Below are positions 50,466 through 59,807 of a stretch of 64,000 bases of DNA, one piece after another. The DNA comes from Sphingomonas sp. Leaf32 (lineage in GTDB: Bacteria; Pseudomonadota; Alphaproteobacteria; Sphingomonadales; Sphingomonadaceae): contig NZ_LMLA01000013.1 in assembly GCF_001421765.1 (NCBI RefSeq), positions 62,001 to 126,000 of the forward strand, read 5' to 3'. The stretch's first letter is position 1; each line of letters opens with the position of its first letter. The position numbers and the translations under genes were made by a program. A model generated the notes under the pieces. That model was given only the letters and a program-made list of their open reading frames with translations. It was not told the origin of the DNA and did not search any database.

Positions 50466-51928
50466 ACCGGTCGCTGCGCCCCATGGTCCGTGCGCTGTGC
50501 GCGCTGGGCATCGCCGCCGCCGCACCCGTTGCCGCCCAGCCGCCCGAACGGCAGGAGGTCGCGATTATGCTGCGACCGGCGATCGATCGGCCTTCGACGG
50601 TGTTCGAGGGCTGGGGCACGGCGCTCGCCTGGTTCGCCGATGTCACCGGCGGCTGGCCGGCGGAGGAGCGGACGCGGCTGGCCGACCTGTTCTATGGGCC
50701 GGATGGCTTGGGATGGACGATCGCGCGGTACAATATCGGGGGGGGCAATGCCGCCGATACGCCGCCCTATCTGCGCCCCGGTGGCGCGGTGCCCGGTTTC
50801 TGGCGCCAGCCGCCGGGTACGACCGGACGCGACTGGTGGCGGCCCGACGATCCGGCGATGTGGGACTGGTCGCAGGACGTGCGGCAACGCTGGTGGCTGG
50901 ATGCGATCCGCGACCGGGTGAAGACGCCGATCTTCGAAGCCTTCTCCAACTCGCCGCCATGGTTCATGACCGTATCGGGCCGGGTATCGGGCGCGGAAAA
51001 GGGCACCGACGACAATCTGCGACCGGGATATGAAGCGCCGTTCGCCGCCTATCTGGCGCGCAGCGTCGACGAACTGCAACGCCGCCACCGCATCACCTTC
51101 CGCACGCTTTCGCCGGTCAACGAACCGAACACCGATTACTGGTTCGCGGCGAACAAGCAGGAGGGCGCGCACTGGAACCCGGCGCGACAGGCGGCGATCA
51201 TCGACGCCACCGATGCGGCGCTCAAGGCGCGGGGGCTGTCCACCGTGATCGCCGCGCCGGACGAAACCAATTCGCACGTCTTTCTAAGCGACTGGGCGGG
51301 CTATCCGGCGGCGACCCGTGCGCGGATTGGACAGCTCAACGTCCACAGCTATGGCACGGTCCACCAGACCGGCGTCCGCGACGTCGCGCGGGCGAGCGGC
51401 ATCCGGCTGTGGATGAGTGAGAACGACGCGCCGCTGGCCGGCGATCCCGAAGCGGTCGACGGAATGGCAAGCCCGCTGGCCTTCGCCGAACATGTCGTGC
51501 TCGACCTCAAGCGGCTGGAGCCGGCGGCCTGGATATTCTGGCAGGCGGTCGAGGACTGGAGCGCACGCGACGGCAAGCCGGGGTCGAACTGGGGTCTGGT
51601 AAAGGCCGACCTCGCCGTAGCGCCGAACGCGCCGCACCGGATCGCGGTCACGCGCAAATATTGGGCGATGGCGCAGTTCAGCCGCTACATCCGCCCCGGC
51701 TATCGGCTCGTGCCTGTAGACGATCTCGATACGGTCGGCGCGCTGTCGCCGGACGGGCGGACGCTGGTGCTGGTCCACGTCAATCCGGCGCCGGTCGCGC
51801 GACGGTTGACGTTACCAAAGGCTCGGCGGGTGCGGATGATCCTGACCGACACCGGCCACGACGCCGTTCCGGTGTCAGGTGCCACCGTGCCGGCCCGGGC
51901 GATTGCGACCTTCATTCTCGAACGTTGA
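50462..51928 (+). CDS. GH30 glycosidase, endo-beta-1,6-galactanase-like
   Basis: A 488-residue exported GH30 enzyme (signal ending APVAAQ). FEGWGTALAWFADVTGG, ARYNIGGGNAADTPP and FSNSPPWFMTVSGRVSG are characteristic of the GH30 group that includes endo-beta-1,6-galactanases. Acid/base Glu221 is in LSPVNEPNTDYW and nucleophile Glu320 in LWMSENDAPL. A small beta-sandwich follows the barrel (about 400-488). Beta-1,6-galactan is the side chain of arabinogalactan proteins, matching the GH35, GH2 and arabinofuranosidase genes nearby. GTG 50462 overlaps the GH35 stop. A beta-1,6-glucanase is the main alternative. Confidence 0.83.
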   Translation: MNRSLRPMVRALCALGIAAAAPVAAQPPERQEVAIMLRPAIDRPSTVFEGWGTALAWFADVTGGWPAEERTRLADLFYGPDGLGWTIARYNIGGGNAADTPPYLRPGGAVPGFWRQPPGTTGRDWWRPDDPAMWDWSQDVRQRWWLDAIRDRVKTPIFEAFSNSPPWFMTVSGRVSGAEKGTDDNLRPGYEAPFAAYLARSVDELQRRHRITFRTLSPVNEPNTDYWFAANKQEGAHWNPARQAAIIDATDAALKARGLSTVIAAPDETNSHVFLSDWAGYPAATRARIGQLNVHSYGTVHQTGVRDVARASGIRLWMSENDAPLAGDPEAVDGMASPLAFAEHVVLDLKRLEPAAWIFWQAVEDWSARDGKPGSNWGLVKADLAVAPNAPHRIAVTRKYWAMAQFSRYIRPGYRLVPVDDLDTVGALSPDGRTLVLVHVNPAPVARRLTLPKARRVRMILTDTGHDAVPVSGATVPARAIATFILER

Positions 51929-51961
51929 TCGGCGGACGTGCTGCACGCCGAGCCGAAGGTG

Positions 51962-52030
51962 GCTTGGGCGGGATCGACATTCACCGGCCTATCGTCACCC
52001 CGGACCTGTTCCGGGGTGACGAAGGGAATG
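51962..52030. repeat. REP-like element, short copy
   Basis: Contains GATCGACATTCA, then the palindrome TCGTCACCCCGGAC / TTCCGGGGTGACGA (51991-52023). The same strings occur in the larger element at 57127-57327. It lies in the interval between the GH30 and KaiC genes and could form a stable hairpin in RNA. Confidence 0.65.
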
Positions 52031-52212
52031 TACGCCGCTCTGCGGATTGGCTGGATGTCGGCCGCCCCTATTGTCGGCGATGTCAGGCTCCCGGTGGCTC
52101 AGATGTCGGCGTGATGCCCACCGCGCCAGTCTGCGAAAAGCGTGTCTCCGATGATCGCTGGCTCCGCCGCGCCCGCCCGTCTATGGTGCAGTATTCGAAG
52201 GGGAAACAGGGC

Positions 52213-53736
52213 ATGGCTGAACTTACGATCGATCGGCGTGCCGTTGCGTCAACCGGCATTGACGGGCTGGACGACATCCTCGTCGGCGGTTTCACGCGGG
52301 AACGGATCTATCTTGTCGAGGGGACGCCCGGGACCGGCAAGACCACGCTCGGCCTGGGCTTCCTGCTCGATGGCGTCCGCGCGGGCGAAGCGGGCCTGTA
52401 CGTCACTCTGGCCGAGACGCAGGTCGAACTTCTTGCCGTCGCCGAAAGCCATGGTTGGTCGCTTGACGCGATCGACCTTGTCGAGATGGTGCCGGTCGAT
52501 GGCCTCGGCGAGGATCAGGAGCAGACGCTGCTTCACCCGAGCGAGGTCGAGCTTGGCGAGACCGTACGCGACATCATGGCGAAGGTGGACGCGATCCGGC
52601 CTGCCCGCGTCGTCATCGACAGCCTGTCCGAACTGCGGCTGCTCGCCCAGACGCCCGTCCGCTACCGCCGCCAGATATTGGCGCTGAAACATTTCTTCGC
52701 CTCGCGGCAGTGCACGGTCCTGCTGCTTGACGACAAGAGCGCCAGCGGCAGCGATCTCCAGCTTCAGAGCATCGCGCACGGCGTCATCATGCTGGAACAG
52801 ACGCTGTCCGGTTTCGGCGCCCAACGCCGGCGCCTGCATGTCGTGAAGATGCGGGGCATCCGCTTCCGCGGCGGCTATCATGATTTCGAGATCGAGCGGG
52901 GCGGCCTGTGCGTCTATCCACGCCTCGTCGCCGCCGAACATGGCGCCAGCTACGATGATACACCGGTTTCGACCGGGTCGGATCAGCTCGACAGGCTGCT
53001 GGGCGGCGGGATCGCGCCCGGCACGGCGACGTTGCTCTCCGGTCCGGCAGGGGTCGGGAAGACCACCGCCACCGTCCAGATGATGGCCACCGGCCTGAAA
53101 CGGGGCGACAAGGCGGCCTATTTTCTCTTCGACGAGCGCCTGCCGACGTTACTCAAGCGCTCGAAGTCGCTCGGCATGGATCTGGTGCCGTTCATCGAAG
53201 ACGGCACGCTCGACATCCGGGGGATCGACCCGGCCGAATTGTCGCCGGGCGAGTTTGCCGGTGCCGTCCGCGATGCGGTGGAGACGTTCGGCGCGAAGAT
53301 CATCGTGATCGACAGCCTCAACGCCTATCTCCAATCGATGCCGAACGAACAGCATCTCGTGCTCCAGATGCATGAGCTGTTGAGCTACCTTGGTCAGACG
53401 GGCGTGGTGACACTGCTGATCCTCGGCCTGCATGGCGTAACCGGCGATATTCGGGCGGACGTGGACCTCAGCTACCTCGCCGATACCGTCATGCAATTGC
53501 GTTATTTCGAAGCGCATGGTGAAGTTCGTCAGGCCATCTCCGTCATCAAGACGCGCACGGCGCGGCACGAACGGACCATTCGCGAGTTTCAGATCACGGA
53601 GCAGGGCCTGTCGGTCGGTGAAACGCTGAGAGACTTCCACGGCGTTCTGACGGGTATCCCGACCTTCTCGGGCGAGGGATCGAAGCTGATGCGGCAGGGT
53701 ACCGACGCGACGACGGAGCTGGCTGACCAGTCGTGA
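52213..53736 (+). CDS. KaiC-like tandem RecA-type ATPase
   Basis: A 507-residue protein with two KaiC-type domains. The first has Walker A GTPGTGKTT and Walker B VVIDSLSEL; the second has GPAGVGKTT and IIVIDSLNAY. Catalytic glutamates are missing after the Walker B of the second domain, as in many non-cyanobacterial KaiC proteins. No kaiA or kaiB is nearby. ATG 52213 is preferred to 52183, which lacks a ribosome-binding site. GTGA overlap with a hybrid histidine kinase suggests a signalling pair, probably for stress or light-related responses rather than a clock. Confidence 0.85.
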   Translation: MAELTIDRRAVASTGIDGLDDILVGGFTRERIYLVEGTPGTGKTTLGLGFLLDGVRAGEAGLYVTLAETQVELLAVAESHGWSLDAIDLVEMVPVDGLGEDQEQTLLHPSEVELGETVRDIMAKVDAIRPARVVIDSLSELRLLAQTPVRYRRQILALKHFFASRQCTVLLLDDKSASGSDLQLQSIAHGVIMLEQTLSGFGAQRRRLHVVKMRGIRFRGGYHDFEIERGGLCVYPRLVAAEHGASYDDTPVSTGSDQLDRLLGGGIAPGTATLLSGPAGVGKTTATVQMMATGLKRGDKAAYFLFDERLPTLLKRSKSLGMDLVPFIEDGTLDIRGIDPAELSPGEFAGAVRDAVETFGAKIIVIDSLNAYLQSMPNEQHLVLQMHELLSYLGQTGVVTLLILGLHGVTGDIRADVDLSYLADTVMQLRYFEAHGEVRQAISVIKTRTARHERTIREFQITEQGLSVGETLRDFHGVLTGIPTFSGEGSKLMRQGTDATTELADQS

Positions 53737-55706
53737 GGAACCGGCTGCTGATCCTTGCCCCCCGCGGCCGAGATGCGGACGTCGCGGCCAAGCTGTTCGG
53801 GCAGAACGACATCGCGGTGCTGGTCTGTCCCGACATACCGGCGTTGCTGGATGCGATTGCCGTCGATGCCGGCGCGGTCATGCTGACCGAGGAAGTGCTG
53901 CTGGCTGCCGATGCGGCCAGGCTGGCCGAATGGATCGCCGAACAGCCGGCATGGTCCGACCTGCCCTTCATCGTCCTGGCCAACGGACATCGTGCGCCGC
54001 GCAGCGCACGTGCGCTCGAGCGGCTTCAGACGCTCGGCAACACGCTGTTGCTCGAACGACCGCTCCATGCGGAGGCGATGATCGGTGCGGTGCGATCGGC
54101 GCTCAAGGCGCGCCTCCGTCAATATCAGGTCCGCGACTTTGCCGCCGCGATGGAAGATGCGGTTCGGGATCGGACCGCGCAGCTTGGACTGGCGCGCGAC
54201 AGTCTGGAGGTCGCGCTGGACGCTGCCGACATGGGGAGCTGGGACATCGATCTCGCCACCGGAGTCGCGCAGCGGACCCTGCGTCACGACCGCATCTTCG
54301 GGTATGACGGGCCGGCACCCGACTGGAACGTGGCGATCTTCCTGCGACACGTCGATCCGGATCAACGTGCGATGGTAGCCGCGCAGTTCGAGGCTGCGCC
54401 GGTGACGGGAAGCATCGATTTCGAGTGCAGCATTCGCACCGAGAACGGCACCCAGCGCTGGATCGCCGCAAAAGGTCGGATGCGCTACGCGCCGGACGGC
54501 ACGCCGGTGCGCATGACGGGCGTCGTGTCCGACATTACCGAGCGCAAGGAGGCTGATGCGCAGCTGGCCCAATCGCACAAGATGGACGCCATCGGCCAGC
54601 TCACGGGCGGAGTGGCGCACGACTTCAACAATCTGCTCACCCCCATCGTCGGCAGCCTCGACCTCTTGCGCCGTCGCAGCAAGGAGGACGAAAAGGCGCA
54701 GCGCCTGATCGGCAGTGCCCTGCAGGCGGCCGAGCGCGCCGCGACCCTGACGCAGCGGTTGCTGGCCTTTGCCCGCCGGCAGGCGCTGAAACCGCAGGCG
54801 GTCGATGCCGGTGTGCTGATCGAAAGCATGTCCGATCTGCTGCAGCGGTCGCTGGGGCCGTCGATCAGGATCGTCTTCGAGCTTCCGCGACGCCTTCCGC
54901 CCGTCCGCGTCGATCCCAACCAGCTCGAACTCGCGCTGCTGAACCTAGCGATCAACGCCCGCGACGCCATGCCGGGCGGCGGCAAGCTGACGATCACCGC
55001 CACGAACATCGTCGTGGACGACCGGAACCTGCTCGGGCTCGATGCGGGCGGCTATGTCCGGATCACCGCGGCCGATACGGGCACCGGCATGGACAAGGCC
55101 ACGCTGGCGCGCGCGACCGAACCGTTCTTCTCAACCAAGGGCATCGGCAAGGGCACGGGGCTGGGGCTGTCGATGATCCATGGCCTCGCCGCGCAATCGG
55201 GCGGCACGTTGCGGATCGAGAGCGAGCCGGGGCGGGGCACGTCGATCGCCATGTGGCTGCCGGTAACCGACGAGGCCGTCGTCCAGTCCGATGGCGGCTC
55301 CGCCGAACCGGTCCGTGCCCGCAGCGCCGCCCGGATATTGCTGGTGGACGATGAGGAAATCGTCCGCACCGCGACTGCCGAGATGCTTCGCGATATCGGC
55401 TACACCGTGACCGAAGCAAGTTCGGCCTCACAGGCGATCGCGGCGATCAGGGGCGGGATCGAGATCGACGGCATCGTGACGGATTACCTGATGCCCGGCA
55501 TGAACGGCGCGCAGATGATCCAGGAACTGCGGCAGGGCGGCAATCGATCGCCCGTACTGCTCATCACCGGCTACGCGGCGAAGGGCGAGGACGTGCCGGC
55601 CGGCGTTCCTGTCCTCTCGAAGCCGTTTCGACAGGCCGATCTCGCCCGCAACCTGAACGAAATCCTGCGGCCCGCTCCGGATCATGTTCGGCTGAAGGCC
55701 GTATAG
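53733..55706 (+). CDS. Hybrid sensor histidine kinase (REC-like, PAS, HisKA, HATPase, REC)
   Basis: A 657-residue soluble kinase with no membrane segment. The N-terminal 125 residues look like a receiver fold but lack a clear phospho-acceptor Asp. A helix and PAS domain (about 145-275) follow. The phosphorylated His is 296 in GGVAHDFNNLL; the ATPase boxes are LALLNLAINARDAMPGGG, AADTGTGM and GKGTGLGLSM. A C-terminal receiver has Asp584 in IVTDYLMPGMNG and Lys in LSKPF. GTG 53733 overlaps the KaiC-like stop, so both are co-translated. The KaiC partner may feed in through the degenerate receiver or the PAS domain. Confidence 0.9.
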   Translation: MRNRLLILAPRGRDADVAAKLFGQNDIAVLVCPDIPALLDAIAVDAGAVMLTEEVLLAADAARLAEWIAEQPAWSDLPFIVLANGHRAPRSARALERLQTLGNTLLLERPLHAEAMIGAVRSALKARLRQYQVRDFAAAMEDAVRDRTAQLGLARDSLEVALDAADMGSWDIDLATGVAQRTLRHDRIFGYDGPAPDWNVAIFLRHVDPDQRAMVAAQFEAAPVTGSIDFECSIRTENGTQRWIAAKGRMRYAPDGTPVRMTGVVSDITERKEADAQLAQSHKMDAIGQLTGGVAHDFNNLLTPIVGSLDLLRRRSKEDEKAQRLIGSALQAAERAATLTQRLLAFARRQALKPQAVDAGVLIESMSDLLQRSLGPSIRIVFELPRRLPPVRVDPNQLELALLNLAINARDAMPGGGKLTITATNIVVDDRNLLGLDAGGYVRITAADTGTGMDKATLARATEPFFSTKGIGKGTGLGLSMIHGLAAQSGGTLRIESEPGRGTSIAMWLPVTDEAVVQSDGGSAEPVRARSAARILLVDDEEIVRTATAEMLRDIGYTVTEASSASQAIAAIRGGIEIDGIVTDYLMPGMNGAQMIQELRQGGNRSPVLLITGYAAKGEDVPAGVPVLSKPFRQADLARNLNEILRPAPDHVRLKAV

Positions 55707-55790
55707 CGGCTCGACCCGCCGGCCATGTCGTTGACCATTTCGATCGCTCGTGGTTGAAATAGTCGGCGATCGGGTTGGGGGAACGGCAGG

Positions 55791-57092
55791 ATGCGACGCG
55801 TGACGTGGTACGTGGCAATGATGCTTGCCGGGCTGGCCGTCGTTCCGGCAGCGGCGCGCGGACCGAGCGATGCCGTCGGTGCGATCGCCAGGGATTATGT
55901 GGCGCTGAGTTTGGCCGCGGGCGAGCGCGACCCCAATTATGTCGATGCCTATTTCGGCCCGAAAGACCTCGCCGCCGCAGCGAAACTCGACAGGCGCACC
56001 CCGTCCGAACTGAGCGCCGATGCGGCGAAGCTGCACGCGCGACTGGCAGCGATCGACCCGAAGACCCTGGCGCCGGACGAACGCAAGCGGCGCGCGGCGC
56101 TTCTGTTCCAGCTCACTGCCGCGCAAACGCGCATGGCAATGGTTGCGGGCAGGAAATTCAGCTTCGATCAGGAAACCAGGGGGCTGTTCGGCGTGACATT
56201 CGCCGCGCCGCCGCTGGCCAGTTTCGATCCCGTTCTGGCCGAACTCGACCGGCTCGTCCCCGCCGGACCGGGCACGCTCGCCGATCGCATCGAGAAGTTG
56301 AGCCACCGCTACACCGCGCCGCCGGACAAGGCGGAAACGGTTATCAAGGCAACGATCGCCGAATGCCGCCGCCGGACGCTGAACCATATCGCGATGCCGC
56401 CGGGTGAGGCGATCAAGCTGGAGATGGTCCGCGACAAGCCATGGGCCGGCTATAATTATTTCCAGGGCCATGCGCACAGTCTGGTACAGGTCAATCTCGA
56501 TGTGCCGCTCAAGATGGACTATGTCATCAAGCTGGGCTGCCATGAGGCGTATCCCGGCCATCACGTGCTATATTCCCTGTACGAACGGAACATGGCGCAG
56601 CGGCGGGGCTGGATCGAATACACGCTGTTCCCGCTCTTTTCGCCGATGGCGCTGATTGCCGAGGGGGCGGCCGATTATGGTCCGGATCTGGCATTTTCGG
56701 ACGATGAACGCATCGCTTTCGAGCGCGGAACATTGTTCCCGCTTGCCGGGCTTAATCCGTCCGACGTGGCGCTGTTCGAAAAGGTTCAGGCCGTGCAGGC
56801 GAAGCTCGCGCCGGTATCGTTGGTGATCGCCCGCGATTATATCGACGGGCGCATCGATCGCGACCGGGCGGTTGCACTGATGGAACGCTATGCCCTGCGA
56901 ACCCCGCAAGAGGCGCAACGCGGCATACGGTTCGTGGACACCTATCGCAGCTATGTCCTCAACTATTATCTGGGTCGCGCCATGGTCGCCAGGACGATGG
57001 CGGCAGCGGGCAAGACCCCTGCCGCGCGCTGGGCGGCCTTCGAGAAGCTGATCGGCGGACCGACGACGCCCGACGACCTCGTGTCGCCGTGA
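55791..57092 (+). CDS. Small DUF885-like secreted peptidase
   Basis: A 433-residue exported protein (signal ending VPAAARG) with the motif HEAYPGHH from His251 and the later AEGAADYGPDLAF segment, placing it with DUF885/M32-like metallopeptidases, but about 150 residues shorter than the copy at 32668. LNYYLGRAMV recalls the C-terminal YYxG pattern of DUF885. It begins 84 bases after the kinase, behind GGGGGAACGGCAGG, and appears independently expressed. Substrate unknown; no operator of the GTATAC type was seen upstream. Confidence 0.75.
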   Translation: MRRVTWYVAMMLAGLAVVPAAARGPSDAVGAIARDYVALSLAAGERDPNYVDAYFGPKDLAAAAKLDRRTPSELSADAAKLHARLAAIDPKTLAPDERKRRAALLFQLTAAQTRMAMVAGRKFSFDQETRGLFGVTFAAPPLASFDPVLAELDRLVPAGPGTLADRIEKLSHRYTAPPDKAETVIKATIAECRRRTLNHIAMPPGEAIKLEMVRDKPWAGYNYFQGHAHSLVQVNLDVPLKMDYVIKLGCHEAYPGHHVLYSLYERNMAQRRGWIEYTLFPLFSPMALIAEGAADYGPDLAFSDDERIAFERGTLFPLAGLNPSDVALFEKVQAVQAKLAPVSLVIARDYIDGRIDRDRAVALMERYALRTPQEAQRGIRFVDTYRSYVLNYYLGRAMVARTMAAAGKTPAARWAAFEKLIGGPTTPDDLVSP

Positions 57093-57126
57093 CAAGGATG
57101 CGCGCGGACAGGAACCCATGCTGCCT

Positions 57127-57327
57127 CCAGGGCCGATCGACATTCAGCTACGCCCGATGTCGCTCCTGATCGACGCCGCCAGCCCCTTCGTCACCCCGGA
57201 CGTGTTTCGGGGTCCACCGAGCCGCAATCGCGGTCGATAGAGGCGCCTGCCGCACCGATTGGCGCGCCGTGGACCCCGGAACGAGTCCGGGGTGACGAAA
57301 TGGGATGTGAATGTCGATCGGCCCTGG
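57127..57327. repeat. 200-bp inverted-repeat (REP/MITE-like) element
   Basis: Ends are a perfect 20-bp inverted repeat, CCAGGGCCGATCGACATTCA (57127-57146) and its complement (57308-57327). Inside, TTCGTCACCCCGGAC (57187-57201) pairs with GTCCGGGGTGACGAA (57285-57299), and GTTTCGGGGTCCAC (57203-57216) with GTGGACCCCGGAAC (57269-57282). The whole could fold into one long hairpin. It lies between convergent genes and shares strings with 51962-52030. No coding capacity. Confidence 0.75.
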
Positions 57328-57352
57328 CGTATGCGCAACAAGCGCATGTGAA

Positions 57353-57958
57353 TCACAGCCATCCCTTGTTTCGGGCGATGCGCCCTGCTTCGATCCGGTT
57401 GGCAGCACCGAGTTTCGCAGCGGCTTCGGAAAGATAGTTGCGGACCGTCCCCGGCGACAGCGAAAGGCGCAGCCCGATCTCGCGGTTCGGCAATCCTTCC
57501 TCGGCAAGCCGCAGCGCGTCGCGTTCGCGGTCGGTAAGCGGGTCGGGGCCGGCCTCCCACGCTTCGGCGGCAAGGTCGGCGGCGATCGCCCGGCCGCCGC
57601 CATGGACAGTGCGGATCGCGGTGGCGAGGCGTTCGACCGGCGTGTCCTTCAGCAGATAGCCGCGTACCCCCGCCGCCCGCGCACGGGCGAGATAGCCGGG
57701 CCGGGCAAAGGTCGTGACGATGACGACGCGGGTGGCGAGCCCTTCGGCCGACAGCCGCGCGGCGACGTCGATGCCGCTGCGCCCCGGCATCTCGATATCG
57801 GTCAGCAGGATGTCGGGCGCGAGGTCGCGGACCAGCGCCAGCGCGGCATCGCCATCCAGCGCGCGGCCGACGATCGTCATGTCGCCCTCGAACGCCAGCA
57901 GCGACGCGATCGCGCCCAGCACCAGCGCCTGATCCTCGGCGATGACGATCCGGATCAT
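57353..57958 (-). CDS. NarL/DesR-type response regulator
   Basis: A 201-residue regulator: receiver domain with acidic pair Glu8-Asp9, phospho-acceptor Asp54 in LLTDIEMPGRSG, Thr in IVTTFARPGYL and Lys in LLKDTP; then a LuxR-type helix-turn-helix (DPLTDRERDALRLAEEGLPNREIG). ATG 57958 overlaps the kinase stop (ATGA). With the DesK-like kinase and ABC transporter genes of the same operon it forms a four-gene sensing and export unit. It probably controls that operon itself. Confidence 0.9.
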   Translation of the reverse strand: MIRIVIAEDQALVLGAIASLLAFEGDMTIVGRALDGDAALALVRDLAPDILLTDIEMPGRSGIDVAARLSAEGLATRVVIVTTFARPGYLARARAAGVRGYLLKDTPVERLATAIRTVHGGGRAIAADLAAEAWEAGPDPLTDRERDALRLAEEGLPNREIGLRLSLSPGTVRNYLSEAAAKLGAANRIEAGRIARNKGWL

Positions 57959-59088
57959 GCCGCGCCCACGGGCACGCGGGCGTCGACGCAGGTGCCCGGT
58001 CCGACCCATGCGACGTCCAGCGTACCGCCGGCGGCGGCAAGGCGCTGGCGCATCCCCGTCAGGCCGTGTCCCTCGCGGAACGAACCGCCGCGCCCGTCAT
58101 CGACGATCCGGACGCCGGCAATGGTGTCGTCGGTGGTCAGGTCGATGTGGCACGCAACCGCCCCGGCATGGCGGATAACGTTCGTCACCGCCTCGCGCAC
58201 CGTCATCGCCAGCACCGCGCCGGCATCGGGCGGAATAGAGTGGGGGTCGCCGGTCACGGTCGCGACGATCCCGGCGGCGCTCAGCGCGTCGCGCGACAGG
58301 TCGAGTTCGTGGCCGAGGCTGCCCCCGCCGGTCCCCGACAACGCGGCGCGGACATCGGACAGGCCGGTGCGGGCGATATCGGCCACCGCCCGCATCTCCG
58401 CCTGCGCGGCGGCGGCATCGGGCGTCACCAGCTTCGCGGCAAGGTCGGCGCGCAACGCGATCAGGGTCAGCGTGCGGCCGACCACATCGTGCAGGTCGCG
58501 CGCCATGCGTTCGCGTTCCGCGGTGCCCGCCAGACGACGCACCTCCTCCTGCGAAGCCAGCAGCGCCTGCGTCCGGTTGTAGAACGCCTCGCGCGAAAAG
58601 GTGCCGAACCCGGTCATCATCGCCAGCAGCACGCCCGGCAGCCACCACAGAAGCTGCTGTTCCAGCGCGATACCGACGCCGCCCGTCACGATCGCGATGG
58701 TCAGGATCGCGACGATCGCGCGGCGCGGCGGTTGCAGATAGCCGACCATCGCTGCGGCATAGATCGGGAACACCGTCCAACTGCCGCCGAAGGGGGCAAG
58801 GCCGCAACCAATCATCAGGATGATCGCCGCGGCCACCATCCGCGTGCGTTGTCCCGCGCTATAGGCCCGCAGATAGACCGGAAGGAACAGCGCGATCCCG
58901 GCGATCGACAGGACCAGCCCGGTTTCCCCCGGCGGACGCCAGAACCACGGCATCGCATAGAAGGGCAGATAGGCGAGCCACGGCAACGGCCCCTCGATCC
59001 AGCTTCTGCGCGACGCGACCACCATCGAGCGACCGTCGCGTGGCGAGGGGGGCGGCGTCAAGCCGGGTTCCGCCGCCAACCGGTCCAT
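57955..59088 (-). CDS. DesK-like membrane histidine kinase
   Basis: A 377-residue sensor kinase with about five hydrophobic segments in residues 30-165, then a HisKA_3 dimerisation domain with phospho-acceptor His200 in MARDLHDVVGRTL and a HATPase with TVREAVTNVIRHAGA, IVDDGRGG and GHGLTGMRQRL. A longer frame exists, but ATG 59088 or 59094 gives the family-like start; either way it overlaps the ABC permease end by about 30 bases. DesK relatives sense membrane state; in operons with ABC-2 exporters they often sense the exported antibiotic or lipid stress. Confidence 0.87.
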   Translation of the reverse strand: MDRLAAEPGLTPPPSPRDGRSMVVASRRSWIEGPLPWLAYLPFYAMPWFWRPPGETGLVLSIAGIALFLPVYLRAYSAGQRTRMVAAAIILMIGCGLAPFGGSWTVFPIYAAAMVGYLQPPRRAIVAILTIAIVTGGVGIALEQQLLWWLPGVLLAMMTGFGTFSREAFYNRTQALLASQEEVRRLAGTAERERMARDLHDVVGRTLTLIALRADLAAKLVTPDAAAAQAEMRAVADIARTGLSDVRAALSGTGGGSLGHELDLSRDALSAAGIVATVTGDPHSIPPDAGAVLAMTVREAVTNVIRHAGAVACHIDLTTDDTIAGVRIVDDGRGGSFREGHGLTGMRQRLAAAGGTLDVAWVGPGTCVDARVPVGAA

Positions 59089-59807
59089 GCCCATACCCCC
59101 GCCGCCGCCGTCATGGCGACCGCGATCATGGCATGGGCGGGCAGGCTGCCAATCGTGTCCGTGCCGACGATGCCCCGCGCCAACTGGCCAAGGTGATAGG
59201 AAGGCGCGAACTCGCCGACCGCGCGCATCCAGCCCGGCAACATCGTCGAGGGAATCCACAGGCCGCCGACCACCGCCGAACCGAGGAACAGCGCGTTGGC
59301 GATCGCCACGGCCCCCTTGCCGCTCATCCGCATCCCGATCCCAAGGCCGATCAGTCCGAACGGCAGGGTGGAGGCGAAGTGTAGCAATGCCAGCACCAGC
59401 CATTGCCCCGCCGACAGCCGCACCCCGGCAACGATCGCGGCAAGGTAGATCAGCGTGACGGCGGCGCCGACGGCTGCGACCGCCGCGACCAGCTTGGCGG
59501 CAACGAACGCGGCGGCCGGCAGCGGCGACACGCGCTTGAGTTCAATCAGGCCCTGTTCGCGTTCCATGGCGACGCCCGCGCCGAACCCGAACAGTGCGGG
59601 ACCGATCGCGGCGAACACGCCGTATCCCGCAAGGCTGGCGGCGGCGATGGCCGGGGAGGGGGACTGACCGATCGCGAGGGTGAACAGCGCATAGAAGGCA
59701 GCGGGCGTCAGCACGGTCGGCAACAGGAATTGCGGCAACCGCCACGATCGCTTGAGTTCGGCGATCGCTTCGCGGCGCCAGATGCCGGCGGGCAGGGTGG
59801 CGGTCAT
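59058..59807 (-). CDS. ABC-2 type transporter permease
   Basis: Inner-membrane protein of 249 residues with six hydrophobic segments, matching ABC-2 export permeases: VAMEREQGLIELKRVSPLP before the middle helices and LWIPSTMLPGWMRAVGEFAPSYHLGQLARG near the C-terminus. ATG 59807 overlaps the ATPase stop (ATGA). It forms an exporter with the adjacent ATPase; the cargo, possibly a drug or lipid, is unknown. Confidence 0.87.
   Translation of the reverse strand: MTATLPAGIWRREAIAELKRSWRLPQFLLPTVLTPAAFYALFTLAIGQSPSPAIAAASLAGYGVFAAIGPALFGFGAGVAMEREQGLIELKRVSPLPAAAFVAAKLVAAVAAVGAAVTLIYLAAIVAGVRLSAGQWLVLALLHFASTLPFGLIGLGIGMRMSGKGAVAIANALFLGSAVVGGLWIPSTMLPGWMRAVGEFAPSYHLGQLARGIVGTDTIGSLPAHAMIAVAMTAAAGVWAWTGWRRNPA

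Noticed and set aside
52017-52200. N-terminal extension of the KaiC-like protein back to 51661
   Set aside because: The extension reads through the GH30 gene and the REP-like element, and is compositionally unlike KaiC; ATG 52213 fits the family start.
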